Shown here: piece by piece, positions 46,891-57,401 of the stretch
Layout: each line of letters begins with the position of its first letter
How positions within the stretch are numbered: position 1 is the first letter of the stretch
Source of the DNA: Epiperipatus broadwayi
Lineage: Eukaryota > Onychophora > Udeonychophora > Euonychophora > Peripatidae
Assembly (NCBI GenBank): GCA_028023455.1
Contig: JAQFVV010006199.1
Location: 2,544,001-2,608,000, forward strand
Direction of reading: 5' to 3'
DNA length: 64,000 bases
The notes under the pieces: model-generated
What the model was told of the DNA's origin: nothing
Database searches by the model: none
The model's input: the letters and a program-made list of their open reading frames with translations, nothing else
Program-made: the position numbers and the translations under genes

Positions 46891-48488
46891 TTGTTTCTTT
46901 ATGTAGAAGCTGTAAAATATGGCTAAATTTTAGTGAACAGCAATGAATTTCTATGAATACTGTAAATCGTTCCTATTATTTGAATCAAATGCCTTGATCA
47001 AATCAGTAAAAGTAATAAATAAAGCATTTCTTTGTTTCCAACATTTCTCTTGCATTTTTTTGGCAACCAAAATCATATCTATAGTTTTTTTTGATTCCCT
47101 AAACCACCTTGAATCTATAGTAACTATTCAATTTATAACTGGAAGCAATCTATTCAACAAAATTCTTGAAAAGCATTTTTTCTGTAGTGAATAATAATGA
47201 TATTCCCCAATAATTATCACAATCTTGTCAAATTGGAACAGTAAAAGCATCCTAGATGGCACAACTTCATGAATCCAGATATTCCTAAAAAATTCCAATA
47301 TTTTTGAAGCTAATATATCACCCCCCATATTTTCAAGCTTTTCCATGGATTTCATTAAGACCTACAACTTTTCCATTTTTAAAATTACAAAGAGCTGTGT
47401 TAACTTCACTAAGCTGAATTTCTTTGTCCAAATGTAAATGAGTAGATATAAAATAAATATATCATTAAAAAGTCATATCAGTTCTTGTATCATTATTCAA
47501 AAGGGATCAAAATATTTTTTTCCATTTATTCAAACTATCATTATCATCATACAAATGAGTGCCATTACTGAATTTAATAGGATTAAGATATCATTTTCTG
47601 GTGTATATATTGCTTTCAACACATCAAAAAAAAGATCTAGAATGACCATGATCAGCAAAAGTCTTTAATCCATTAATCAGTTGAACTTCTGTCTTGAGAT
47701 CTTTTGAAGTTCCACATTTAATCTATTATTTTGCCAGACAGAGAATGCTATATGTTTCTTTTTAAATCAATAATATGATAATTGTCAGAAAATGTCATGA
47801 TTTTTCTTTTTAGTGAACCCAAGAACAGATTTATTTGTTTCCATAACACACTTTTTAAGAGAATTCCATGCTTCAGTAATAAATATGATAGTTCTGAAAA
47901 TCCAAATTAATAATTTTAATATTTACTAGTTACTGAAATTTATTATGTATAGTAGAATTTTCTAAAGAACAAATATCAATTTTTTTTGTGAATATGATTA
48001 AAATAATATTTATTTTTTAATGCAACTTTCATTTTAATCTTAGAGCAAACTAATCTGTGATCTCTCCAACAATCTGAATATAAATGCTCTTGTAATTTGA
48101 ACTTCTCTTACATTCTGACTTCTAACAATAATGTAATCTATTAAATGCCATTTCATTTGTAGCAGTTCTGCTTAAACAAAGTGTTTGTGATAGTCAATCC
48201 ATGTGATGTATTCAGTAATAACAAACCATTTGAATTTACAGTCCAATACCATTATTTCCAATAACTTTTGACCAAAGTCTACTCCAACATGTGCACATTA
48301 AAATCTCCCCACCCCCCAAAAAAAAATTCAATCATTTAAGGGTATTGCTGTAACAATGCTATCCAACAAGGAATAAAAACGTTTCTTCTCTGAATCTAAT
48401 GTTGAAGCATAATCACTGATAAAATGAACTCTAGTATCACTATGTAAGGCAAGTTTTAAAATCATTAACTTTTTATTGATACAATGAG

Positions 48489-48640
48489 AAATTCAATAAT
48501 AAAAGATACCAAATTATATTTTATAGCAAATCCAATATCATGCATTATTTTTTCACTGACTGATAAATTCAATAATAAAAGATACCAAATTATATTTTAT
48601 AGCAAATCCAATATCATGCATTATTCTTTCACTGACTGAA
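48489..48640. repeat. 76-bp tandem duplication
   Basis: AAATTCAATAATAAAAGATA through TTTCACTGACTGA occurs twice at an offset of 76, with only one difference seen. It sits inside the endonuclease part of the reverse-strand LINE and disrupts it. Confidence 0.9.
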
Positions 48641-48830
48641 CTGGCTTTCTAATAAATTTCCTTCCTCTGAGAGATAAGTTTTACTAAGTGCAGCTATATC
48701 AATTTTGAATCTTGACAGTTCTTTAGCCACAAATGCAGTCCCCCATTCTCATCTTGAAGAATTTGTGTCAAATAAAAGATCACACATTTCATGTATCTAC
48801 ATTTAGAAAAAAATCAGATGTATATTATTT

Positions 48831-50575
48831 ATGATATTTACTTTTAGTACTACCATTTACTCTAACTATACCACTACTGATATTATTTCCTTACTATACT
48901 TATTATTTTTACAACTGAATAATCCACCAAGGTTCAAAATCCTAACCAGGCTGTATGAGACAGGCCATTTTTAGACCACAGTTTTTTAGATGCTTCCACT
49001 TGGGTAATAGGCAAAGGGGTCCTTTAATAGGGCTGCCTAAACATACAATCTTTGTCATCCAAAACGTCTGTCTCACTTAAATCCAGTTCTAAAGTAATTC
49101 CTTAGTCATTGCACTGCCTCAAGCAAAGATCACAATTAAGTACTACCAGCCTATTAAGCCTAATCCTATCATTGCTCTTTTAATTCTTGAAGATCTGAAC
49201 TTTAAAAAAAAGGAAGAAAAAGGAATATTGGAGTCAGAATTGCTGTTCATGTAATTAAAGGATAGAAATGTTGTTGTACAAACATAAAATCTTATTATCA
49301 CATGTCTAACGACAGACTGTTTGTATCAGAAGCAGTATACTGCAAGGCAGCAGGAGCTCTTGATTGAGCAGTTGCTTTGGTATTCACAGTTGGCCTTCAT
49401 ATCTAAAGACCATTCCACTATCATCCACCTGTGGAGCCCATTAGTAGGCTGAGTACAACACCTGACAAGTAGATGCAACCAAAACATTGACTTGAATAAT
49501 TAATTCATTGATATGTATTTGTCACTTTACGAATTATTTTTGGTAGCTTTATTTTCACAGAAATTCTAATTAATCACTGGAAATTTTTCTTTATTATAAT
49601 AAATTCTTAAGCCTTGCATAGCAAATATCTTTAGTAGTTCACATAGCAGTATTATGACTGAATCATTTGATCCAAGAAAATGTTTTAATTAATAGTTTTG
49701 TATTGAATATTATATTGATGCCTTTATCATTAGATTATTTAACTATGTTAATTATGCATACAAGATGTTGACTATATGGATTTTATTCCATAAATACTTC
49801 AGAAAGTGGAGAGTTTTCTGTGAATGATTGGTTATTTTTTCATGTCTGTTCTAATAGGTAAAGCATTTATAATAGAATGAGGATATTAATGGTGAGAAGG
49901 ATAGAGGGTTCAAAGAGTAGATGCTTCTATCTCGAAAGAATTTTATATATATATAGTTAATTTTTTTTATTATTTCTTAATTTTTTGATTTGCTGTTCGA
50001 TTCTGCAATTATTTAAAAAAATGTAAACATATATGAGTTTTATATTAGCTTAAATTTTGCTTTCTATTTATTTTTAATATTTTATTTATGCTAAATAGTT
50101 TAATAAGTATGTAGTATGCTTATAAATTTGATATATACATAGTTAATTTTTTTTATTATTTCTTAATTTTTTGATTTGCTGTTCGATTCTGCAATTATTT
50201 AAAAAAATGTAAACATATATGAGTTTTATATTAGCTTAAATTTTGCTTTCTATTTATTTTTAATATTTTATTTATGCTAAATAGTTTAATAAGTATGTAG
50301 TATGCTTATAAATTTGATATAAATATATTGTATAGAATTTGTTTTTTTTGTGTATATCTATATTGTAAGTGATTTTCTAAAAGATAAGTTAATTAACTCT
50401 GTAGTTTCTTGACAGAGTTACTACTATGCTTAGCAATCACCAGAAGTTCATACCCAGAGTTTGATATTGATAAATATTTGAAAGGAGAGATGTTTAGTTT
50501 TTAGCTAAAGCTGTAATACTTCAGGTGTTTCAGCTTCATATTTCTTCTAATATATATATATTTTATGTGTTTTAG
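48831..50575. other. Intron 3, right end
   Basis: The part up to about 49550 is less AT-rich and could be the 5' end of the reverse-strand LINE, but I cannot read a protein there. The remainder is AT-rich and holds a 186-bp duplication. The acceptor is TTTTATGTGTTTTAG at 50561-50575. Confidence 0.5.
49953..50324. repeat. Exact 186-bp tandem duplication
   Basis: ATAGTTAATTTTTTTTATTA through TATGCTTATAAATTTGATAT is repeated at an offset of 186 with essentially no differences. This means very recent origin or an assembly artefact. Confidence 0.9.
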
Positions 50576-50672
50576 ATGCTGCAACAACAAGAGTTTAAAC
50601 ATTTGTATAGTAGAAAAGAAGGTCAAAGGCCAGACAATAAAGCCAAGAATAGATATAAAAACATTTTGCCCT
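50576..50672 (+). CDS. PTPN11: SHP2-type tyrosine phosphatase, exon at start of PTP domain
   Basis: Ninety-seven nt: 32 codons plus one base of a split codon. [20 protein letters not shown] is followed by [12 protein letters not shown]. The KNRYKNILP motif is the conserved first motif of classical PTP domains (phosphotyrosine recognition side), and [15 protein letters not shown] is specific for SHP2 proteins. The donor GTAAGA splits a Phe codon (T|TT) completed by the exon at 56020. The ATG at the exon start is an internal Met, not a translation start. Confidence 0.96.
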
Positions 50673-51933
50673 GTAAGAAATTTTGTTATATATATATTTT
50701 TTTAAATTTAGTTTTAATATGTAATTTTTAAATTATAGTCATTTTTTTTTTGGTATAAAACAACATTATCACACCAAATTTGTTTGGGGAAAGAAAATGA
50801 CTTTTGATTTTAGTGATAAACTGTAAGTAAAAAATAATTCTTCAAGGTTTGTATTTAGGCTATGATCCAAAAGAACAATTATGTTTAGTGTTTATTGTAT
50901 ATTAACAATATTAAATACATCTTTTCCAGAATAAGATTCTAAATTTGCACCAATAAAATTGGTTGACTAGTTAAATTTGCTGTGGAGTGGTTATTTGAAA
51001 TAAAAATCCCATTGCTTAGAAATCTTCAATGTTTTGAAAAAATTTCTTACTTTTACCTGGATTCACCTAGCCCCGCTACATTACAATCTATTTACATATA
51101 AACATATATGCGAAAGTTGGTGTATGGCAAAAGTTCAATGAAATTGGGGTATATTTTAGACAACTAATTATACATATATGCTTCTCAAAACAGAAATGGA
51201 TTTACTCAAAATGAATGATGCAAATGAATTAAAAATCTCCAGACACATAGAATAGCGAATGAAAAATGTATTATTTAACACATTGATTGCGTGAGAATAT
51301 TGGGATTTTTTTATTTATGTCTAACATAATTATTTTATTTTTAAGGGTTATTCATCTACAAAATAACTTAAATGAAACATCAAGAAGCCAGCACTAACTT
51401 GAGCTATATGATGTTCAATATGTTAAATTATAAAACATATCATTAGTTATATGGACAAAAAGAAAGAAGCATGTTACCTTCTGTTATATGATGCTTACAG
51501 TCATTGTGTCATCAAGGTGAAGAAAACATCTTGATTTCATAAGTAATTAACTAAACATGTGATATAAATGCGAATATATCTTTTTCACTATAATTTTAAA
51601 AATTATTTTCATTTTTATTTAATCATATGGTGGACTGTTCAAGAGATCAGAGACAATTCATGCACCAACATGATTAAGCAGCATAGTGATTAGACTTAAA
51701 TATTTTTGCATTATTGGGAGACAATTCATGCACCAACATGATTAAGCAGCATAGTGATTAGACTTAAATAAGACAATTCATGCACCAACATGATTAAGCA
51801 GCATAGTGATTAGACTTAAATATTTTTGCATTATTGGGAATTGTTATGTAGTGTATAACCTATGCATTATTTTACTGTAAATTTTTTCTTAATTGCTATT
51901 AAAAAAAAATCCACAATCTGAAAAATTCAGTCT
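50673..51933. other. Intron 4, left part
   Basis: AT-rich; contains the short triplication at 51651-51838 and no coding sequence. Confidence 0.6.
51651..51838. repeat. Short tandem triplication (68, 52 and 68 bp)
   Basis: AGACAATTCATGCACCAACA...GATTAGACTTAAAT begins at 51651, 51719 and 51771. The middle unit lacks the ATTTTTGCATTATTGGG end. Confidence 0.9.
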
Positions 51934-52530
51934 TGTATAGCCTAGAATGTAAAGAGATAGTGTAATTAGAAGTAAAATGTGAGCTAAAGTTAAAAGAAAT
52001 AAAATATTACGATGTTATGAATGTTAAAGATTAAAAGTTGATAAGCAGTTCCGGATTAGAAAATGATTACTTAAAAAGATAAGGAAAAACAATAATTATG
52101 TTCTAGAACATTCCACTATTAGCAAGAAAATATAAAAGTTCACAGATAAGGGGAATTGAGATCTAACCTATACACTCGCATTATTGGAGCTGGTCGTGTT
52201 TATATGAAGATATAGAATAGCTGAGTGTAAGGAAGACTGCGGAGTAACCCTGTGAATTTCACCACTGAAGATGCAAAAGTGGACCTAGGAACTATACACG
52301 CCACACTGACTTTATTATGTTTTAATTTATACCTTTATGGCTGTGCATTGGTAAGTAATAAATGTAACACTGAACTGTAACGATATAAATTGTAATGTAT
52401 ATTAAACATTGTTTGTTTAATTTTTACTATTGTTAACTTGTGACAATAAAATCACAATTTTAGTTGTAAAAAACTGTTTTGAATTAATTTTGTTTTTGCT
52501 TGTCTGACCACTTTTATCTTGACTGTAGCA
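51934..52530 (+). repeat. 5' LTR of Ty3/gypsy element
   Basis: 597 bp, starting TGTATAGCC and ending ACTGTAGCA (TG...CA). It matches 55135-55729 along its length. Landmarks: AGCAGTTCCGGATTAGAAAA, GTTCTAGAACATTCCACTAT, GGAGCTGGTCGTGTTTATAT, CTGAGTGTAAGGA. Target duplication GTCT at 51930-51933 pairs with 55730-55733. A primer-site-like TGGCACAGTCCGTTACAGGA lies about 28 nt downstream. Confidence 0.88.
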
Positions 52531-52719
52531 CTCACTGTGGCTGTACATAGCAGAAAACTGGCACAGTCCGTTACAGGATCGAAATCAAACTGTAATTTTG
52601 TCTAGTAGTAGTCAGAGATAGGATTTTGATCAGTAGTTAGAAATTTTATAGGCATAATAAAGTTAAATTGACTGGATAAGTCAGTCTATTGGGAGTAGTT
52701 TGGTAAATTGTGCTGCAAG

Positions 52720-53580
52720 TGATAATAAATGAGTTTAATATTAATATTCTTGTTGATTGTCCAATTTTTCTCGAAAGAATCGAAAAAATTGTTTTTTATT
52801 AATTGGACTGTCAGTGACCCCATTAAAATTGCCACGTTGATATGTTATGCTGGGCAATAAGTGATAGAAATCACAAATCGGCTTTGTGATCATGAAGAAT
52901 CAAAGCAATTGCTATACAAAGTAGTAATTGAAAAAATAAATAATTATTTTAGTCTCCGGCCCTTTTTAGGCATATAGCATGACTACATTTTAGTAATAGA
53001 TGGCAAAATAAAGTAGAATGCTTAAGTGATTATGATCAAACATTGAGGGAACTTGCTAAGGGTTATAGTTAATAGTGATGCATTAGAGGATAATTTACTT
53101 GGACAATTACTTTGGGTGATGTCTATTGGTCTCAAGAGACAATCAAAATGGGAAAAACCCATGAGATCGTGATTGACCAATCAAAGGAATTTTGGAATTT
53201 TAGTAATAATAACAAATGTAGTGTGTTTATATTTGAAAAACTGAAAATAAATGTCAGCCTGCTAAGAGTAAGATGAAGGAAGTTGTTTGCTACTGTTGAG
53301 AAAAAAAAGGCCACATGGCACAGAAGTATAGATATAATAAAGAGTATTGTAGAGCTGTGACAAAGTAGGTCATTTAGAGAAAGCATGTGGGGCTAATGGG
53401 AAAAAAGATCATTAGGTTTCGCCAACTTTTCCAAACGGAAACAAGCAGAAATGCGAGATGTATAATACCCAGATTAATCATAGTAGTGGAATTCTGATGT
53501 CAGTGAAATTATTAAATACAATTTTGAAAATGGAAATTGACAGCGGATTGGGTGTATCAAAAATGGCAGTCAAAGACTAA
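52720..53580 (+). pseudogene. Gag and protease remnant of the Ty3/gypsy element
   Basis: Gag part near 52820: IKIATLICYAGQ followed by VIEITNRLCDHEE, related to the remnant at 18347. At 53285-53395 are two damaged zinc knuckles (CYC.EKKGHMAQKY, and CDKVGHLEKACG in another frame). Near 53535, EIDSGLGVSKMAV stands for the protease active site (D-S/T-G). Many stops. Confidence 0.7.
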
Positions 53581-54039
53581 TGATAACTAGTTTGAGAGTG
53601 ATAGATGCTAGTGGTAATATGAGGATATTAGAGAAAGTAAACGCAAGTGTAGAAATTTAAAAAGAGGTCCGTAGGTTACCACTATATATAGTGCAAGCGG
53701 TCTTAACCCTATTATAATTGGGAATGGTGTGATGCTCTTGGAATAGAAATAGATTATGATTTTGAGCTAAATTTTAAATAAGGAAATGTCATTAAGCACG
53801 CAGACATGCTGTCATATGTACCACTTAAATCAACTCCACAGGAACTTGATCCTTCAATTAACTACATAGACAATTGGAATAATGTAGTAATAAACAGTAA
53901 AAAGATAGCGGGTTGAACAAAAGCTGAGCATGGAAATGGTCAATGTTGATCAGCAAAGGCTGGCCTAGAAATCGGCCCGAGATACTTTATAAAGCAATAT
54001 TGGGATGTAAGAAAAACTATCTATAAGTAAAGGATGTGT

Positions 54040-54650
54040 GTTAATAAATGATAGAGTATTAATACCTAGTGGTGGTTGTCGTCAGGTTCTTCAGCTTATT
54101 CATCAAGGTCAATCTGGTATTGTATGAGCTAAAGCACTTGCTTGAAGTTATATTTGGTGGCCAGAATTAATTCTGAGAACAAATTTGTGAAAACTTGCGA
54201 GAATTATCAAATGAAAAATGTTCCAAAGAAAAAATTATGTTATCTGGCTTGTAGTCGAAAAAACTTGGTATCGTATTTACATTGATCACACTGGAGTGTT
54301 CCACGGCTACATTTCTTTTAGTAGTTATTGTTTCATACTCAAAATGGATTGAGTATAGAATTATAAAAAATACGAGCACCGAAGAAAAACCCCAGAAAAC
54401 ATACTTCTCTTTTGCTTTTCATGGTTTTCTCGAAACATATATTCAACAATGGAATCAGTTTTACGTCCACTAAATTCGAGGATTTTCTTAAGGAATGGGG
54501 AATTAGACATATGGCCATGCTCCCACATCACCCTGAGTTCAGTGGTATTGCAGGAAAGGCATTACAAATGCTATGGAAAGAAGGTACTGCAAATATACAA
54601 GAAACATTGTATTTCTGTTTTATTGTATTAGCACAATACACTGACCAGTA
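54040..54650 (+). pseudogene. Integrase remnant of the Ty3/gypsy element
   Basis: The zinc-binding start reads LIHQGQSGIV...SYIWWPE, then VKTCENYQMKN (one His and one Cys lost). The core has IYIDHTGVFHGY with the first catalytic Asp, then after a frameshift LLVVIVSYSKWIEYRIIKNT. Near 54450 NNGISFTSTKFEDFLKEWGI has Asn where the second catalytic Asp of DNG is expected. Near 54535, GIAGKALQ replaces the GIAERA box, losing the catalytic Glu. It cannot be active. Confidence 0.8.
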
Positions 54651-55134
54651 AGTAGTACAGGTAAATTTGCAGCTGAGATGATATTCGGACATCTTCACAA
54701 AATTATCAATTCACCCAGACCAAAATTTTTCGAGTAATGAAAACAACACAGAATTGCAGTGCACAGAGGGATAAAAAGTCTAGGTGAGAGATGTTTTCAG
54801 CAAGAACTGGGTGAATGGTATAATTAAAGAACATCTGTTAAAGCAAATAGTAGTTGTTGAGACTGAAACAGGGAAAATCATGTGAAAACATGTAAATCAT
54901 GTCAGAAGTTGAAAAGAAGAAATTGAGTGAACTGGAAGTATTATAGTGCTAAACGTTCCAAATTATCTATAGGAATCTGACTTGCCGGAAGTAAACGAAG
55001 GACACAAACTAGATAAGGACATTACTTATGAAAATAAAACAATCCCCGTAGATTCCTAAGAACCAAGAAGGAACTGAGTTATCTGAAAGACCGTGGAGGC
55101 AGTATATATAGATATTTAGTGCCATATGTATATA

Positions 55135-55729
55135 TGTATTTAGAATGTAAATAGCTAGTGTAATTAGAAGTAAAATGTGTGTTAAAGTTTAAAAAAATAA
55201 AATATTATGAAGTTACGAATGTTAAAGATTAAATTTTCGATAAGCAGTTCTGGATTAGAAAATGATTACTAAAAAAGATAAGGAACAATAATAATTATGT
55301 TCTAGAACATTCCACTATCAGCAGTAAGATATAAAAACTCACAGATAAGGAGAATTGAGGTCTAATCTATACACTCGTATCATTGGAGCTGGTCGTGTTT
55401 ATATGAAGATACAGAATGGCTGAGTGTAAGGAGGACTGTGGAGTGACCCAGTGAATTTCATTACTGAAGGTGCAAAAGTAGACTTGGGGACTATACAGAC
55501 CACACAGGCTTTATTATGACTTAATTTGCGGCTTTATGGCTGTATATTCATAAGTAGTAATTTTAATTCTGAATTGTAATGATATAAATTGTAATATATA
55601 TTAAGTGTTGTTAATTTAATTTTTATTATTGTTAACTTGTGGCAATAAAGTCAAAATTTTAATTATAAAAAACTGTTTTGAATTAATTTTGTTTCTGTTT
55701 GTCTGATCATCTTTACCACGACTGTAGCA
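55135..55729 (+). repeat. 3' LTR of Ty3/gypsy element
   Basis: 595 bp, from TGTATTTAG to ACTGTAGCA, the partner of 51934-52530. Many substitutions separate the two LTRs (for example GCAGTTCCGG versus GCAGTTCTGG), so the insertion is not recent. Followed by GTCT at 55730-55733. Confidence 0.88.
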
Positions 55730-55733
55730 GTCT

Positions 55734-56019
55734 TAATTGATACACTGTTAATGGAATAGTTTGCTACTCATGGAAACAAATAAGTCATCTACCAGAGCAG
55801 ACTCGATAATCATTTATAACTAGATTAAATTGTTATCCACTGCTGATCACAATTTTTATGTCATTCTGGTCGCTATACATACTTGTTAAAAATTTAATTA
55901 GTTATTGGTGAATAAAATAATTTATAGAACTTAAATCTAATTTTTTTTTTTTATATTTATTTAGTGATTTTGATTTATATATTTAAGTTGTTTCTCTAAT
56001 ATATATTATGAATTTTTAG
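55734..56019. other. Intron 4, right end
   Basis: Short spacer ending in the acceptor TATGAATTTTTAG at 56007-56019. Confidence 0.6.
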
Positions 56020-56099
56020 TTGATCATACAAGAGTAATATTAAGGGATGGTAATCAGAGTACTGTTGGATGTGATTATATCAACGCTAATATTATTACA
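56020..56099 (+). CDS. PTPN11: SHP2-type tyrosine phosphatase, second visible PTP-domain exon
   Basis: Eighty nt: two bases completing the Phe codon, then 26 codons, DHTRVILRDGNQSTVGCDYI and NANIIT. FDHTRV and DYINANII are standard PTP-domain motifs, and the order after KNRYKNILP is correct. Acceptor TTTTTAG, donor GTAAGA, ending in phase 0. The region between (RDGNQSTVGC) is variable in the family. The catalytic WPD loop and HCSAG(I/V)GR loop must lie in exons beyond the window. Confidence 0.95.
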
Positions 56100-56690
56100 G
56101 TAAGAATATTTTTGATTTAACTTTCTATTCCTTTTTTATAATTAGTCATAAGTTATTATAATGAAAAGTTACAACATTGTGATGCAGAACAATAAAGTAT
56201 CTGTTATATATATCTAAATGGGAAATAATTTAAATGTTTCCATAATAGCTAATTATTAAAATGCATTATTATAAACAGCTTGTATAGAACTCCAATTTTA
56301 GAATAATTTTCTCATTCCTTGTTTATAATATTTTAAGCAGATATTGTATAATTTCATTTGAAATTGTGAACAATAGGAAATATACAAATGTTTTGCTTTT
56401 TACAATAAATAAACACCCACCTAAAAATATATTCTTATTACATAGTAAACAACTTTTTTTAATGGTTTAATATATATTTTACTATGTATTACTAATAATT
56501 GTAAAAAAAAAAACAATAACAGTTATAATATACATGTATAACATTGTTTTATATATAGAAATATTGTGGTTTGGTTTTGATTAATAGTGATGAAGAATGA
56601 TAAAATAAAGAGATTGTTTGATAATTGCATTACTGTATGCCTTAGATTCCGTAATTTCTTTGACATTTAACTCTATAGAGGGCGCTTTGT
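56100..56690. other. Intron 5, left spacer
   Basis: AT-rich, no feature until the LINE that starts near 56690. Confidence 0.6.
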
Positions 56691-56712
56691 ATTCTGTATT
56701 CAGTGTGTAAAT

Positions 56713-57060
56713 GTGATAAAAGAGGTGGAAAAGTGGTTTTTAAATATAGATAGTTTAAAGAGAAAGTCAGGAGAAATCGAGGAAAATGTAGTTGAGGAAA
56801 ATTGTATAGAGTATCTTTTTAGTGGAGTGACAAGAAATATGGATAGAAAAATAAGTAGTGCAATGGAGATGGTTAGCCAAAAAATAAGTAAGATAGAGAG
56901 AGGTAAAGGTTGTAGAAGCAAAATTAAAATCGTTAGAGACAAAGTGTGAGCAAATAAAGGAAATATTGAAAAAAATAAGTAAGATAGAGAAAGAGGTAAA
57001 GGTTGTAGAAGCAAAATTAAAATCGTTAGAGACTAAAGTGTGAGCAAATAAAGGAATTAT
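56713..57060 (+). pseudogene. CR1-like ORF1, coiled-coil part
   Basis: Starts MIKEVEKWFLNIDSLKRKSG and is rich in Lys, Glu, Ile and Val with heptad spacing (ISKIEKEVKVVEAKLKSLET). An 89-bp tandem duplication (about 56880-56968 and 56969-57057) repeats this coiled-coil segment and brings a frameshift with it. Coiled coils upstream of other domains are usual in LINE ORF1 proteins, where they mediate multimerisation. Confidence 0.7.
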
Positions 57061-57401
57061 TGAATAGGAATGATAAGGAAGTCCAGAAGGTGAAAGAGAA
57101 TGTTACGGATGAAGTATGGAAAGTAAACTATAAGACATTATTGATAGGAGATTCGCGAATTAGAGAATGTGGAGATATAACTGCAAGGGAAAATAGAAAT
57201 AGGCATGTAAGAATATGTCTACCTGGAGTTAGGGATGTTACACATAAGGTAAAGAAACAAGGGAGTAGAGATGTGTATATTCTAGTAGGGACAAATAATT
57301 TGTCAGAGCCTTCAGAGAGAATAATGGATGAGTTTATAAAATTGATTAGTAATTTGAGTAAGATTAAAGGAAAAGTTGAAATAGTTGGATTACTACCGTG
57401 A
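57060..57401 (+). pseudogene. CR1-like ORF1, SGNH/esterase-like domain
   Basis: An open stretch of 113 codons following the coiled coil: KTLLIGDSRIRECGD, then HVRICLPGVRDVTHKVKK, then DVYILVGTNNLSEPSERIMD, and KIKGKVEIVGLLP. GDSR is the nucleophile block (block I) and VGTNNL corresponds to the G.ND block III of SGNH hydrolases. The Gly-X-Asn core is kept, and the usual Asp of 'ND' is Asn. ORF1 proteins with an esterase domain are known from CR1-like LINEs. The block V D..H is not readable after the stop at 57399. Confidence 0.75.

Larger units (their letters stand above)
43874..48830 (-). mobile_element. Endonuclease-RT LINE (CFDP2/BovB-like architecture), decayed, twice interrupted
   Basis: Reading right to left. 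48720-48640 holds the endonuclease start (ELSRFKIDIAALSKTYLSEE, where the family's catalytic Glu is Lys). 48430-48250 continues it (ISDYASTLDSEKKRFYSLLD, then VGVDFGQKLLEIMVLD), and 48140-48050 has IDYIIVRSQNVREVQITRAF. The RT fingers are at 47340-47130 (FRNIWIHEVVPSRM, then FSRILLNRL). Near 46240-46150 is ASTLFSIFMTM. The palm is at 46045-46000 (QYADDYAIFANSNN). The C-terminal part is at 44570-44200, and 44155-43910 has LQWIGYVKRINNGRFPKIIF through CRF-like NCNINCFHWEDMAENRHD. Stops and frameshifts are frequent. It is interrupted by a Penelope-like fragment and by a ribozyme repeat. Confidence 0.8.
51934..55729 (+). mobile_element. Ty3/gypsy LTR retrotransposon, internally deleted
   Basis: Paired LTRs, GTCT target duplications on both sides, and internal order gag - protease - (RT lost) - RNase H tail - integrase. 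That order is that of Ty3/gypsy elements. Protease sequence runs up to about 53770 (ALGIEIDYDFELNFK). The very next readable segment is GNVIKHADMLSYVPL, equivalent to the N.HADALSRLPL end of RNase H, so the RT and most of RNase H were removed by deletion. It is about 3.8 kb where a full-length element would be expected at 5 kb or more. All ORFs carry stops. Confidence 0.85.

Noticed and set aside
52255-52300. ACTGAAGATGCAAAAG in the left LTR as a hammerhead
   Set aside because: The core heptamer is CTGAAGA-like, but there is no GAAA and no stem III/stem I partner; the right LTR copy (ACTGAAGGTGCAAAAG) does not conserve it.
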